Positions 16,415 to 27,600 of a DNA stretch of 64,000 bases are shown here, piece after piece (within the stretch, counting starts at the first letter, position 1; every line of letters begins with the position of its first letter). The notes below the pieces were generated by a model that did no database searches, had not been told where the DNA came from, and saw only the letters and a list, made by a program, of their open reading frames with translations. The position numbers were made by a program, and so were the translations under genes. The stretch is from Thalassobius sp049116315 (lineage in GTDB: Bacteria; Pseudomonadota; Alphaproteobacteria; Rhodobacterales; Rhodobacteraceae), in the NCBI GenBank assembly GCA_049116315.1, contig JAGDZD010000004.1, forward strand, positions 1 to 64,000, read 5' to 3'.

Positions 16415-16813
16415 GCGCTCGCTGTGCCACTTGTGAGAGGCGTATTGCTAAGGTTGAGGGCCTAAGGGTCAATTGCGGCGGAGCACTGTTGTTGACGGCC
16501 TACCGGGCCGCAGACCGCTTATATGACGGTTGATGTCAGGGCGTCATCCAAGCCCCGAACATTCACCATCATTTGGAAAACCGTATGGCATCAACTGCAT
16601 CGTCGCAACTGGCACCAACTTTTCCTTGAACACGCAGAATTCCCCGCCTCAGGACGAGGATATGTACCGTCGGGAGGCATCAACCCCAAACCAAACTGAG
16701 CAAAAATCCTCTGCCCTCGTCGGTCGCGCAAAGGTAAAGGGGATGTTTGATCCCCAAGCGATGCTCCCGCTCTTTGGTTGACGGCGAGTGCTTTTTCGTT
16801 TGTGGTTTCAGCA
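16415..16813. other. Gene-free stretch
   Basis: No supported gene. An 83-codon frame at 16530-16781 lacks a ribosome binding site and shows no family features. The stretch lies downstream of the minus-strand DUF4214 gene and may hold its terminator, but no clear hairpin with a T-run was found. Confidence 0.4.
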
Positions 16814-19447
16814 CTAAGTAAGGATCATTATGTCATCAATCTCGCTTAGCTGTGTATTCGCTAGGTTAACTGTCACCCCTTGATCGGCAAAGACCACGTT
16901 GTCACCAACCTGTGTCATGAACGCTCGCGCGGCGTCATCGTTGGCGTAGCTGAAAGCGGTGAAATCCAACGTATCCCAGGCTTCTAAATCCGAAACCTGA
17001 TGTGTCCCGCCGTCGCTTGGATTAAACACAAACCGGTCCGACAATAGGCCTCCGGAGAGGATGTTGTCGCCCGAGCCGCCGTTCAGGACGTCGTTTTCTC
17101 CCAGTCCTCGCATCCATGCCTCTAAAGGTGCGTTGGTATTGTTGACGAACTCCTGACTCTCGGAGAAGCCTAGCACAACGCTTTCGCGAGTTGCTCCGCC
17201 AGCCAGCTGACCGGTCCATGTGGTGAGGCCGTTGGCGTCGGAGGCACGGCCCAAAACGTTCTGATACAGAAGCTCCACAAAGTCTGTATCGTTGAGGCTG
17301 CCGTAGGTGTTCTGGAATTCGCGGCTCCCCACGAATCCAGCAACGATCTCGGTTAAAGTAGCGCCTTGCGCTATGACGGTAGACCAGTTGGTAAAGCCGC
17401 TTACCTCCGGAAGGCGATCCAAAGCTGCTTGGTAAATTCGAAATACTGCCCCGGCTGCGTCTGTTGCGAGGCCAACTGCGAATTCACTTGCGGAAAACGC
17501 TGACGAACGCTGGAACTCTACGCTTTGTGAGAAACCTACGAGAACGGCTTCACGTGACATTCCAGTGTTCAGATGCGTAACCCACCCATCCAATCCGGCC
17601 GTGTCGGGCTCACGATTCAAAACATTATTGTAGAGCAAGGTTACATATTCCGCGGAATCCAAATCGCCATATCTGTTTGAAAATTCGCGTGAATTTACGA
17701 ACATGCTAGCAAATTCAGACAGATCGAGCCCCAAGCTTTGGTTCGCAACCAGCCGGTAAATCATATCTGAGAAGCTGACGGCATCTGGATCTCGACCTAA
17801 AGCAGCAAGATAAAGACGATAAACTTGCGCGGCGTCACTATTCAACGTGATAGAATCGCCCGACAGTCGGTTGTTACCATCGTTGCCGAGCAGCATGGTT
17901 TGCCCTATGGCTCCCGATGCCTTCAGAGAGTCGGTGCCAGTCATGCTAAGCTCTTCGACTCCTGGCGCCAAAAACACCCCTAATTCGGATCCCTCGTTAC
18001 CATTGAGCGTTAAGTTATTTACGGTCAATGTGGTGTGAAAAATACCTTGCCCAAACTCAGCATCCTCCAGAAAACTGACGGTGGAGCCTTCGTTTAGGTC
18101 TGGAAGAACGTGACCCCAGTCGAAATAGCCTGTCGTTGCACCAACTGTGTCTTCAATCGTAAAAGTTGGAGCGAATTCATCGAATACATGCGCATTGGCC
18201 GTGTGCCCATCTTCTTGGGAGAAAGAGATCCAACGTAGGGCAAAGGACCCATCTTCAGCGGACTCCGCTGCGATATCTGACCGTGCGTTTATGTCCGTCT
18301 CGACCTTGGTAAGCATCGACCACTGTTCGGCATCGCTGTCAAACAATGCCAAATAGGCGGTGCCTTGAGGCCCGAGCCATGTAAAACCTGCGGTCTCTGG
18401 GCCTTCCAAAAAGCCATCGATCTTCATCGTGTTGGGCAGATCAGAGCCACTAAACGGCAATGCGACGGGCGCAGAAATTGAACCGTCTGTTCCGTAGATT
18501 TGGGCCGCTAGGTTGCCCTCCTCGGTGGCGGTTACAATTACCAGTCTTCCATCTGCCAATGTTTGAACAGCCACCGGGATTCCGGCGCCTTCGGGAATTG
18601 CAACATCAAGTTGGCCAAGACGGGAGCCATCAGCTGCATAATCTTGAATTTGCCAACCAGTAGGCCGATCTCCTACGCCGGTCAAAAAAACGAGGGAGAA
18701 ACCGCCGTCGTTGCGCGCTGCCGTCAATGCTGCATGCGGAACCGATTCAATCTCAAACCATGCAGTACGCGTCCAAAGGACCGGGTCAATCCAGATTTCT
18801 GATGAACCAAGATTGTAGTCAACCGTAAAGCCAATGGTTCCATTTTTGTTTACGACAACAATTGTGGTTTCCGGCGCGTATCCATCAAACTCGCCATTCG
18901 GGCCAAGGTCGCCATAGATGATACCGGGAAACACTTGAGACAGAATGTTTCCGTTTGTGAGCTCGACTGTAGTACTGGGAACGCTGTCCGATGTAATAGC
19001 TAGCGCAGAGTAATCGCTGCTCCGATACTCTGCAATTGAGGAATTCCAATTCTCTACCCCTCGTCGCCCAATTTCAGGATTCAAGTATCTTCCGTAGTGG
19101 CCAAAAGTGCTTTGATAAGCAATGTCACCATTGGCAAGCGCAATGATGGGAAAATTGCCCAAATATAGCCATTCAGAAAAGATACGAAACGTATGGGTTT
19201 CAGTCGCAATAATTTGACTGTCCAGAAATTCTCCGTCGCGATCAAAATTGCCGGCGTAACCCGTTTGTGAACTGGAAATTCCGTAGCCATTATTAACAGA
19301 TGTACTAGTGACGTAGGTCGCCCAAAATGTGCCGTCAGAAGCGTAGGTGAAAGAGTTTGTATCGTTTATTGCCCCGCGAAATGTGCTGAGGTACCTGTCA
19401 CTGTTAGGAATTGCAGATGGTTTCATCTGAACTGTGGTAAAAGACAT
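16814..19447 (-). CDS. Large DUF4214 exoprotein, paralogue of 7417-10584
   Basis: This 877-residue protein has no classical signal peptide. Residues 1 to about 500 form beta-rich repeats (LANGDIAYQS, LADGRLVIVTA). Two DUF4214 domains lie at about 536-650 and 667-770, with VYRLYLAALGRDPD and GFSESQEFV patterns. The C-terminal block (GGTHQVSDLEAWDTLDF and FADQGV) aligns with the end of the plus-strand paralogue, so both are probably exported by the same type I route. I chose the ATG at 19447 over the adjacent TTG. Few RTX nonapeptides remain (GNDGNNRLSG, GGSGDNILSGG). Confidence 0.8.
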   Translation of the reverse strand: MSFTTVQMKPSAIPNSDRYLSTFRGAINDTNSFTYASDGTFWATYVTSTSVNNGYGISSSQTGYAGNFDRDGEFLDSQIIATETHTFRIFSEWLYLGNFPIIALANGDIAYQSTFGHYGRYLNPEIGRRGVENWNSSIAEYRSSDYSALAITSDSVPSTTVELTNGNILSQVFPGIIYGDLGPNGEFDGYAPETTIVVVNKNGTIGFTVDYNLGSSEIWIDPVLWTRTAWFEIESVPHAALTAARNDGGFSLVFLTGVGDRPTGWQIQDYAADGSRLGQLDVAIPEGAGIPVAVQTLADGRLVIVTATEEGNLAAQIYGTDGSISAPVALPFSGSDLPNTMKIDGFLEGPETAGFTWLGPQGTAYLALFDSDAEQWSMLTKVETDINARSDIAAESAEDGSFALRWISFSQEDGHTANAHVFDEFAPTFTIEDTVGATTGYFDWGHVLPDLNEGSTVSFLEDAEFGQGIFHTTLTVNNLTLNGNEGSELGVFLAPGVEELSMTGTDSLKASGAIGQTMLLGNDGNNRLSGDSITLNSDAAQVYRLYLAALGRDPDAVSFSDMIYRLVANQSLGLDLSEFASMFVNSREFSNRYGDLDSAEYVTLLYNNVLNREPDTAGLDGWVTHLNTGMSREAVLVGFSQSVEFQRSSAFSASEFAVGLATDAAGAVFRIYQAALDRLPEVSGFTNWSTVIAQGATLTEIVAGFVGSREFQNTYGSLNDTDFVELLYQNVLGRASDANGLTTWTGQLAGGATRESVVLGFSESQEFVNNTNAPLEAWMRGLGENDVLNGGSGDNILSGGLLSDRFVFNPSDGGTHQVSDLEAWDTLDFTAFSYANDDAARAFMTQVGDNVVFADQGVTVNLANTQLSEIDDIMILT

Positions 19448-20239
19448 CAAATCTGACCTAATGATTCAAGAGAATAAGCTTCAAAAATATCACACAAAAC
19501 AGATTTCAGTTTATTTCGCACTGTGCGAATGTCAAATTTGTGGTGAAACTAGAGGATGTTTTCCCGGTCGCGCTGATCCAGAGGCGGCTAAATGGGTCTT
19601 CAATCGATTTCCAGGGTCAGGTCACCAACTGATCGACTCTATTGTGACAGATAATCCATGAAGCTGCGGTTGGGCATACCGGCCAAAGTGATCGCAATGA
19701 TCGACTCGTATCTCAACATAAAGCGGGGCCATGACCTCTGTCGTGATGAAATGGGTTTCCACATTCTTGTCTGCAAACTCGATACGTCCAGCATCCGTAC
19801 CGTTTTACGGGGACGACTTTAGGGGGCAAACTCTCCTAGCAGGCGAGCATACAACTTGCAGAATTTGGTCTGCGGCACGCGAGTTGCTTAGAATGATGGT
19901 CGTTTCTTTTGTCGTTGCGTGGATTGTGTCGGACGAGGCAGCAGGGACACTAAACGACCCGTTGCCGAGCGAACTGAAGAGGGGCGCAAGGCGGTTGGTT
20001 TGAAGATTGCACCGCCGTATCGGGGCTGTTCTCAAGGGCCGGTGTCGCCCGCTGATATCGCTTTAGTGGTGGGCCGACTCATATAGACATATTCAAAAAA
20101 GCATTGGCCAAACACAGATTTGCTTTACGCTGGGTCAGTATAGGGGCGATTCTCGCCCCGTTCGGACATCCGAAAGACTGGGAATTTCCACGGTCGTACC
20201 CCTTACAAGCGGCCGGGACTGCGAGTTTGGGAGGAATAT
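19448..20239. other. Gene-free stretch before the VWA gene
   Basis: No gene is supported in this 792-bp stretch. A perfect 7-bp hairpin (GGGGCGA, loop TTC, TCGCCCC) lies at 20143-20159, about 80 bp before the VWA start, and could affect its leader. Several small frames have no ribosome binding sites. Confidence 0.45.
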
Positions 20240-21616
20240 ATGTCAAGTTCCAGAAGTATTACGGCATGGGCTGCGGCCATCGCATTGGTGGGCACCCCCG
20301 CTATGTCTGCGCGAAATCTATTGTTTATTATGGACGCCTCTAATTCAATGTGGGGGCAGGTTGATGGTGTTGCCAAAATGGACATCGCCAAAACCACCTT
20401 GGTGGATCTGTTGTCAGATTTGCCAAGTGACACCTCGGTCGGGCTGATGGCCTATGGGCACCGCGAAAAGGGCGATTGCGCCGATGTCGAGTTGTTGAAC
20501 ACAATCCAGCCTGATGGCGGTGCGGCTATGACACAGGCGGTGCAAGCGCTTTCTCCGAAGGGAAAAACGCCGCTGTCGGCCTCGTTGCAAGCCAGCGCGC
20601 AGGCTTTCGAAGGTCTGGAAGGCCCCAAAAATGTGGTGCTGATCTCTGACGGGGTGGAAACCTGTGGCGGTGATGCATGCGCTGCGGCCGGCGCCCTCAG
20701 CGCGGCGGGGGTTGATGTCCGGGTTCACGTTGTTGGATTTGACTTAAACGCCGAAGAGCGCGCCAGTTTGGAATGCATCGCTGATCAGGGCAAAGGGCAA
20801 TATTTCAACGCCGAAGATACCGCCAGCTTTGCCGAAGCGGTCTCTGAGGCGGTTGAGGCCGCGGGCGCAGTCCCCGAACCAGAACCCGCCCCCATATTGG
20901 TGGCACAGAACGACACAACGGTGAGCGACGTGCCTGTGCGAACGTTGCTGTGGGAAGATGAATTTGAAGGCTTTGATCTGGGGGAGGATTGGACCGTGAA
21001 CGGCCCGAACCCCGACAACTATGTGGTCGAAGACGGCATGTTGCTGGCCATAGCCTCAAAGAACAATGCTTTGGACGTGCCCGAAGCCGAAAACGTCTTT
21101 CAACGATTAGATGACCTGCCGCGTGGAGATTGGGACATCGACATCAGCTTCTTTGCAGAGTTCCAGACCGGCGCCGATCTGTTGGAAATTGGTCTGTGGA
21201 AAGATCCAGAAAACTTTCTGACCACCCGAATTTGGACCGAAGAGCGCTATTGCTCGCGGTTGACCTTTGGGCTGCGTAAAAATGCGCGGGGAGAGAAGAC
21301 CGACTTTATCTATGACGTGTTCCAGAATGGGTGTGGCAATGAATCTGCGGCAAAAATGCAGGAAACTGTGGCATCGCTCTTTGCCTCAGAAGGCGCGACA
21401 ATCACGCTCAGCAAGCGCGGGCGCAGCTACTCGGCAAAACTGGTGCTGAATGGATTGCTGGATGGCAACGGCGAACAGATTGTTGTGACCACCGAAAGCC
21501 TGACCTCGCTGCGCAGCCCGGGTTCTTTGGGGTTCAGCTTGTCAAAATGGAGCGCAGATTATTCCGGTGAAATGCTGTTGCAGGTCGACAAAATCGAGGT
21601 CTTCGAAGTGGAATAG
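20240..21616 (+). CDS. Exported VWA-domain protein
   Basis: This 458-residue protein has a signal peptide (cleavage near residue 23, AMS) followed by a von Willebrand factor A domain at about 26-200. Its metal-ion-dependent adhesion site is complete: DASNS at 32-36, T110 in GKTPLSAS and D137 in LISDGVETCGG. A linker rich in E and P is followed by a C-terminal beta-rich domain (about 235-458; EDEFEGFDLGEDWTV) that looks like a concanavalin/LamG-type sandwich. The start has GGAGG about 5 nt upstream. It ends 3 bp before the 3815-residue gene, so the two are almost certainly co-translated. A metal-dependent adhesion or assembly role in the periplasm or at the surface is inferred. Confidence 0.85.
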   Translation: MSSSRSITAWAAAIALVGTPAMSARNLLFIMDASNSMWGQVDGVAKMDIAKTTLVDLLSDLPSDTSVGLMAYGHREKGDCADVELLNTIQPDGGAAMTQAVQALSPKGKTPLSASLQASAQAFEGLEGPKNVVLISDGVETCGGDACAAAGALSAAGVDVRVHVVGFDLNAEERASLECIADQGKGQYFNAEDTASFAEAVSEAVEAAGAVPEPEPAPILVAQNDTTVSDVPVRTLLWEDEFEGFDLGEDWTVNGPNPDNYVVEDGMLLAIASKNNALDVPEAENVFQRLDDLPRGDWDIDISFFAEFQTGADLLEIGLWKDPENFLTTRIWTEERYCSRLTFGLRKNARGEKTDFIYDVFQNGCGNESAAKMQETVASLFASEGATITLSKRGRSYSAKLVLNGLLDGNGEQIVVTTESLTSLRSPGSLGFSLSKWSADYSGEMLLQVDKIEVFEVE

Positions 21617-21619
21617 CAC

Positions 21620-24600
21620 ATGTCACGCCGATGGGCACAAAGGGGGCGTTTGGGCCGTGACTTGGCACGGATAAAACGCCTTGTGCCCATGGCATTGATC
21701 CTTTGGTTTGGGGCGATGGCCCCGGCCCAAGCGCAACGGGTGCCCGATCATTTGATCTCGTTGACGCGAACGTTGTTGCAAGACATCGATGACAGCGACT
21801 TTGCCGATTACGACGGCAGCCCTCTCAAAGAAGAAGTGTTAACGGCGTTGCGCGATGCCCGGTTGAAAAGCTGGCGTGGGGCGGCGGGCACGGGGCAATC
21901 CGCGGCCTCTGTCGCGCAGGCGGTTGGCTTGGATGTGCAAGATGCGGATCAAAAGGCCTTGCTGGATCGCTTTATGGCCAGCACCAATCGCGCGGACCGC
22001 CTAAAGGTGGCGGCAGATATCCTTAAGGCGCAAGGCAAACCCGTAACACGCGCCGCGATCACCAATACCGCTGATCAATTTGAAACGGCACTGGGCGAGG
22101 CCGCAGGCACGCTGCAAAATTCCCATGAAATCGAATTGGAGGACGGGCGCACGGTGTCCATCGAATGGGATCCCACCACCTCGGGGGTGGAGATTTCGGT
22201 GGATCATGGCGATGAGCGCGGGGAAACGGTCTTGCATGGCTCTGCACCGCCGTCCGTGGACGAAGAGGGCAATCTAAGCTGGCAGAACGCACAGGCTGAT
22301 GACACTCCTGTCACCTACCTCAGCCCGGAATTTGAAGCCCGAATTGCCAAGATGGTTTTTGGCATTTGGCGCGAAGGGGATCGTACGTGGATTGTGCGCC
22401 CCACCGATGATGATGCGGCGCCTGATACAGGGATGGAAACGCCACAACAGGCCAGCCAGACCAAAGATCTGGAAGATCGCATTGCGGCGCTGCGCAAACG
22501 CAAGATCTATGTCTGGCGCGCACCCGGCGGCGGGCGGGTTGAACAGGACACCTATAAAGATCTGCGGTCCTTGGGTGATTACGAGTTCCTGCGCGACGAA
22601 AGCACCAACTATTTTGCAAATCAAATCAGCGATCTAGAGGCCGAACTTGCCCGCGTTCAGCAACAGGATGATCGCGATTGGTACAACGCAAATGACCCGT
22701 TGAACTTGGCGCAGGATGCGGCTGTGCAGGATCCGATGCAATTGGGCATTATCGAAGGTGACGGCTATCGTATCGAATATGACAGCTCAAGCTTTGATGG
22801 CAAAAAGGTGAATGGTTACAGAACGTTCAAGGCCATACGTGAGCTAAATGAAGACCTGCCTTTGGTCACCAAACAAGAGCTACTGGCCAGCTGGTCTCCA
22901 CCGTCGTGGGTCGAAATCGAAGCGGACTATGATGTGCGCGAGGGCACGGTGCGGGCCATCGCCAAATCTTGGGGCCTGCATGTGACCTATTCGGGGGGGA
23001 TGTTTGGCGGCGGCGCGGTGATCTCGATCCAAGATCCGTTTTACGAAACCCATATCTTGACGCGGGAAATGGGTGGGACACCGGAAACCAATGACAGCGC
23101 GGTGTTGCTGCGGCTGGTGGATGTCGAGGGCGCGCCGGTTTCGTCGATTGACCATGACAAACCCGTGCGCATCGAGGCGGAATACCTCAAACAACCCGAG
23201 GTGCCGGGCGCGGTGCGCTTGCGCGTTGATCCCCAGCGCGCCTCAGCGGCGGGGGATCAACCCAATTGGCCTGAGTTCTTTTTAACTGCCGCCGAAGGCA
23301 GCGATGGCGAGACAAGCCCGCATATCTATCAATCGTCCCCGTTTTATCTGCGGTCGATCCAGTTTCGCGACCGTGAATTCGGTGACGGGCTTTACACGCC
23401 GGAACGCTATTACCCTGACAGCCTGCGCAAGCTGAAACAGCCCGCATGGGACAGTGACACCGCAGAGTCATTGCGCGAAACCTTGGCCCATTTTTCCGGC
23501 AGTTGGCATGTCTCACAACTGGTCGATGACAAGGGCCAGATTGGGCGTGCCGAAATCAGTGCCACAGGCAATTCGGCGCGTTTGGTTTTGGTGGGCCCCA
23601 AAGAGATCAGCCGATATCAAAGCCTTGAAGTGCGCACCACTGGGGACGGCGAGTTTGTGAATTTACGCCTGCAGCGCGTGCACTCTTTTCATGACGCTGC
23701 GGAGGAGCCTCCGGGGCATGAGATGCTGCCAGAATACCGCATCATTGATGTGCTGACCTTGGCCAAAGAGGCGGAGTTCAAGCTGAATGATACGGTGATC
23801 CGCGCGCCTATCAAGATGGAACCTGCCCCCGAAGAGGTGATCAACGTTTTGCTGAAACGACGGGCTGATGATCGCTATGCGGGGGCGATGCACACCGAAT
23901 ATCGCACGGGCGAGGATCGCCCCAGCGGACAACAGACCTGGGCCCGCAAACCCGAACTCAGCGGCTCGTTTGTGGTTGAGGATCAAACCAGTCGCAAATC
24001 TGACTCGGTCGCCTTTTACCCCTATCGCAAAGCCAGTCGCGATGATCTGCCCCCGGTTGTCACCCGCGAGAGTGAAGCCGTCACCCAAGAACGGGCTCGG
24101 ATGCGGCGAGAAATCCAGAACAACCTCTACACTTCCCAGCGTCGGCGCCTGTTTGTCTATGGCAAGAACCTTCCGATTGGTTATGGCGATGCAATGGTGA
24201 TCGAAAGCAAAACCGAAGGCATCACCTATGACTATCGCTTGCCCAGTCAGCTGAGCGCCGCGGATAAAACCCGCTATTTCAATTTGGCGCGTGAAAGGGC
24301 GCGCAAAAACAATCTGCCGTTTTCCACCCCGTCGGACTATGACGCCTTGCTGTTCACGGCCAATTTTGACGACACGGTGAAACCGGGCTCGCATGTGTTT
24401 TTTGTCAACGGTGTGCCGGTTCAGTGGTTCCTAACTTTCGCGGATGCCAACGGGCGGTTCTATTTCACCGACACGCCACCGCCCAAAGGCAATCCAACGG
24501 ATCTTGGGTTTGTTGGGCATACGCTGCGTTTGGAAATGTCGTTAGAGGCTGATCTGCCGATACAGGACGAATTGGAACTGGATGTTTTTCTAAGCGAAGG

Positions 24601-27600
24601 CGGGCAGGACGGGGCTGCGCAGAAGGTCAAGATGCACCGCGTCACCGAAGTTGAGATTGGCTATTCAGATTCGACCGATGAAACCAAACGCCCGCTGTTT
24701 CGCTCGCCGCCCTTGCACATCTATAGCGCGACGGATCCCTCCACAAAACCGCCCGCCGAAACGGGTGCCATCGAATTTGTGGTGCGCCGCCCAGCGCCAG
24801 AGCCCAGCAGCGCACCCGATGCCGATGCGGAGGGCGACGCAGATGAAGAAGAGCCGGGAGAAGCAGAAAAGCCCCCAGATCTCGGCCCTGCAGCGGACAC
24901 CACCAAAGTGCCATTGTCGCGCTATGATACCGAAGGCGCAGCCCCGCCGGTGGCACGGTTGTTTGCCCTGTGGAAGCGACCCGATCTATTGCGCGTGGCC
25001 AAGCCCGCACAGGTTCTGATCTATGATAGCCCCGCTGACTTGCGGGTGGATGGTCAGGAAGAAACCACATGGACACGTGCGGTTCAGCGCGCAAGGCGTT
25101 GTTATCCTGACAAAGTTCCCAACATCACCAATTCCAATGTGGCGGAACATTCCAAATTCATCATCCTGCAAATGGAAACTCAATCGGTCAATGTCACCCT
25201 TGGGGATCACGCAGCCATGTTGTTGGTGCGAGATGAATATCTGCGGGTGTCACAGCAAAAAGCGGATTTTTATAAGACCTTCAATGTCTTGGGGGACACC
25301 AAATTTGTCGATGCGGCGGTGCGCCTCGGCGAGCGGGCCGACCCATTCTGGCAAGTTGCCAAAACCAAAATCGGTGATGATGAGGTGCCCGTTTCCAGTC
25401 TATTAGAACTTGATTATGTCGAAGGGCGCTATCCCGAAGCTGCAGAGATTGGCGCTCGCGCGTTCTTGGAGAAATACGCCCGGCGCGCCGCCAAAGACTA
25501 TGTGGCGTCGATTTTGGAATCGCGCGCTACCACGGTGAAAGCCGGGGATTGCAGCATCGATCATCTGCTGGTGGTGGGCACCCGAGGCCAGCCTGAAATC
25601 ACCGCTGCCATTTTGCCACGGCTTGTGACCCCGGTGACCGAAGGCGATCGTGTGTGGTGGGAACCTGATCGCGCGGCCCGTGCGCAGGTTCAGACCTTGC
25701 CGCGATTGCATGACGCGGTGAAAGCACTCGATAACTATGCCTCTTTGGATCGGGCGGTGACCTCGATGTTGGTGGTTGTGGCCTCGGGCGGCACGGCGAT
25801 GGTGTTGTCCTATGCTGGGGCGGCGGCAACGGCGGCCTATGTGACCTTGGCCGCTGATCTGTTGGATGTGGCGGTCTTTGGCACATTGGGGGTCTATGAG
25901 TATTCGCAAAAATACAAGGACGTCGATTTTGCGCGCGGCGCCTCGGCCAGTCTTGGTGCCTCGATCTATGACGAAGCTTTGGCGGGTGATCCTTCGCTGT
26001 TCTGGACCGCTGCGGGCGTGTTGCTACCGGGCTTAGGGGCGGCGGGTTCCATTGGTGATTTGCGGCATTTGGCGCGGCTAGAACGGGGCCGAGAGTTGGT
26101 CAGCGGATTTGGACGCGTGGATGCGGATGTTCTGCGGGGGCTCAGCAAAGAGGATCACCGCGCGTTCATGGAATATACCCGCCATGCTCGCGAGCTGATG
26201 AAGATTGCAGACACGCCGGGGCTAAAGGGCGTTTGGGCGGATTTCGCACGGCTTAATCGGATGCAGGTCACCGATGTCGATCGGGTCAATCTTGCAAAAT
26301 ACGATGCCTTTATCGCGACGCGAAAGCTGCAGATTGATGCCGGCTATGATGTGGCGCGCCGCTTAGACAAGATGGATATCGACGAGTTGGCCTCTCTGAC
26401 GGTCAAACAAAAGGCCGATTTGAAAGCCTTTGTCGAAGATGTCGAAGTGCGAATTAAGGCGTTGGAAAACCCCGGAAAGGAAACCCGGTTGTCCGGCGTA
26501 TCTGCGCGCGAGCGCCTGCTGGCAGAGCGGTTCGGCAAGCGGTTTGCCGAGATTGAACGACGCGCTGCGGAGTTGAAGGCGCTGGAAGAGGCATCGGCGC
26601 TGCGCGCTGCCGAAGAGGCGGCTGAGGCGGGGCGCGGAACACAGCCGGGGGCTGATGATGCGCGGCGAGGCTTGGAGGAACGAGGCGGCGATCCCGAGGC
26701 TCCGCGTGACCCAGAAGCGCCGCGTGATCCTGATGCTCCGCGTGACCCAGAAGCGCCGCGTGACCCTGAGGCCCCTCGCGATCCCGAAGCGCCACGTGAT
26801 CCAGAAGCGCCACGTGACCCTGAGGCCCCGCGTGACCCAGAAGCGCCGCGCGATCCTGAGGCCCCACGTGACCCTGAGGCGCCGCGCGATCCAGAAGCGC
26901 CGCGCGATCCAGAAGCGCCACGCGATCCAGAAGCGCCGCGCGATCCAGAGGCGCCGCGTGATCCCGAGGCTCCGCGTGATCCTGAGGCGCCGCGCGATCC
27001 AGAGGCCCCACGTGACCCTGAGGCTCCGCGCGATCCAGAGGCCCCACGTGATCCTGAGGCGCCGCGTGATCCTGAGGCCCCACGTGATCCAGAGGCACCG
27101 CGTGATCCTGAGGCGCCACGCGATCCAGAGGCCCCACGCGATCCCAACACACCACGTGATCCCAATACAACGCGTGATCCTGATGTTGCGCCCGAGACGC
27201 CTCGGGTCGCGCCTGCAGAGGTGCCGCGTCGCGTAGATGATCCCCCGGTGAATGTCGAGGACGCCACCGTGCCTGATGCCACCCCTCTGGCCGAGGCCAA
27301 CCAGATCAAAAAGGGCAACTTGATAACCCTTGAGGATGCTGCAGGGCGCGCCCGCGGCGAATATCTTTTGGCCGAAGAGATCTCACATGGGTCTGTGCAC
27401 CGGGTTTTTGGCATCGATGGAGAGCCCAATTTGGTGGCGCGGGTGGCCTCGGCGGATGCCTATGAAAAGGGCAAGGCCTATGATGACTTTGGCCGTATTG
27501 CGATGCGACAGGTCGATGACGATGCGGTGCGGTTGGCCCGACAGGACGGACGCTTCTTCATCGACTCTGGTCCCAACCGGGGACGGGTTGTCGAAATCAT

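Noticed and set aside
16530..16781. 83-codon plus-strand frame before the minus-strand DUF4214 gene
   Set aside because: Composition and start context do not support a gene.
26344..27429. Long open frames on the minus strand and in other plus frames across the DPEAPR array (up to 361 codons)
   Set aside because: They are produced by the 18-bp period of the array and give low-complexity G-S-R-A or R/H-rich peptides without ribosome binding sites.
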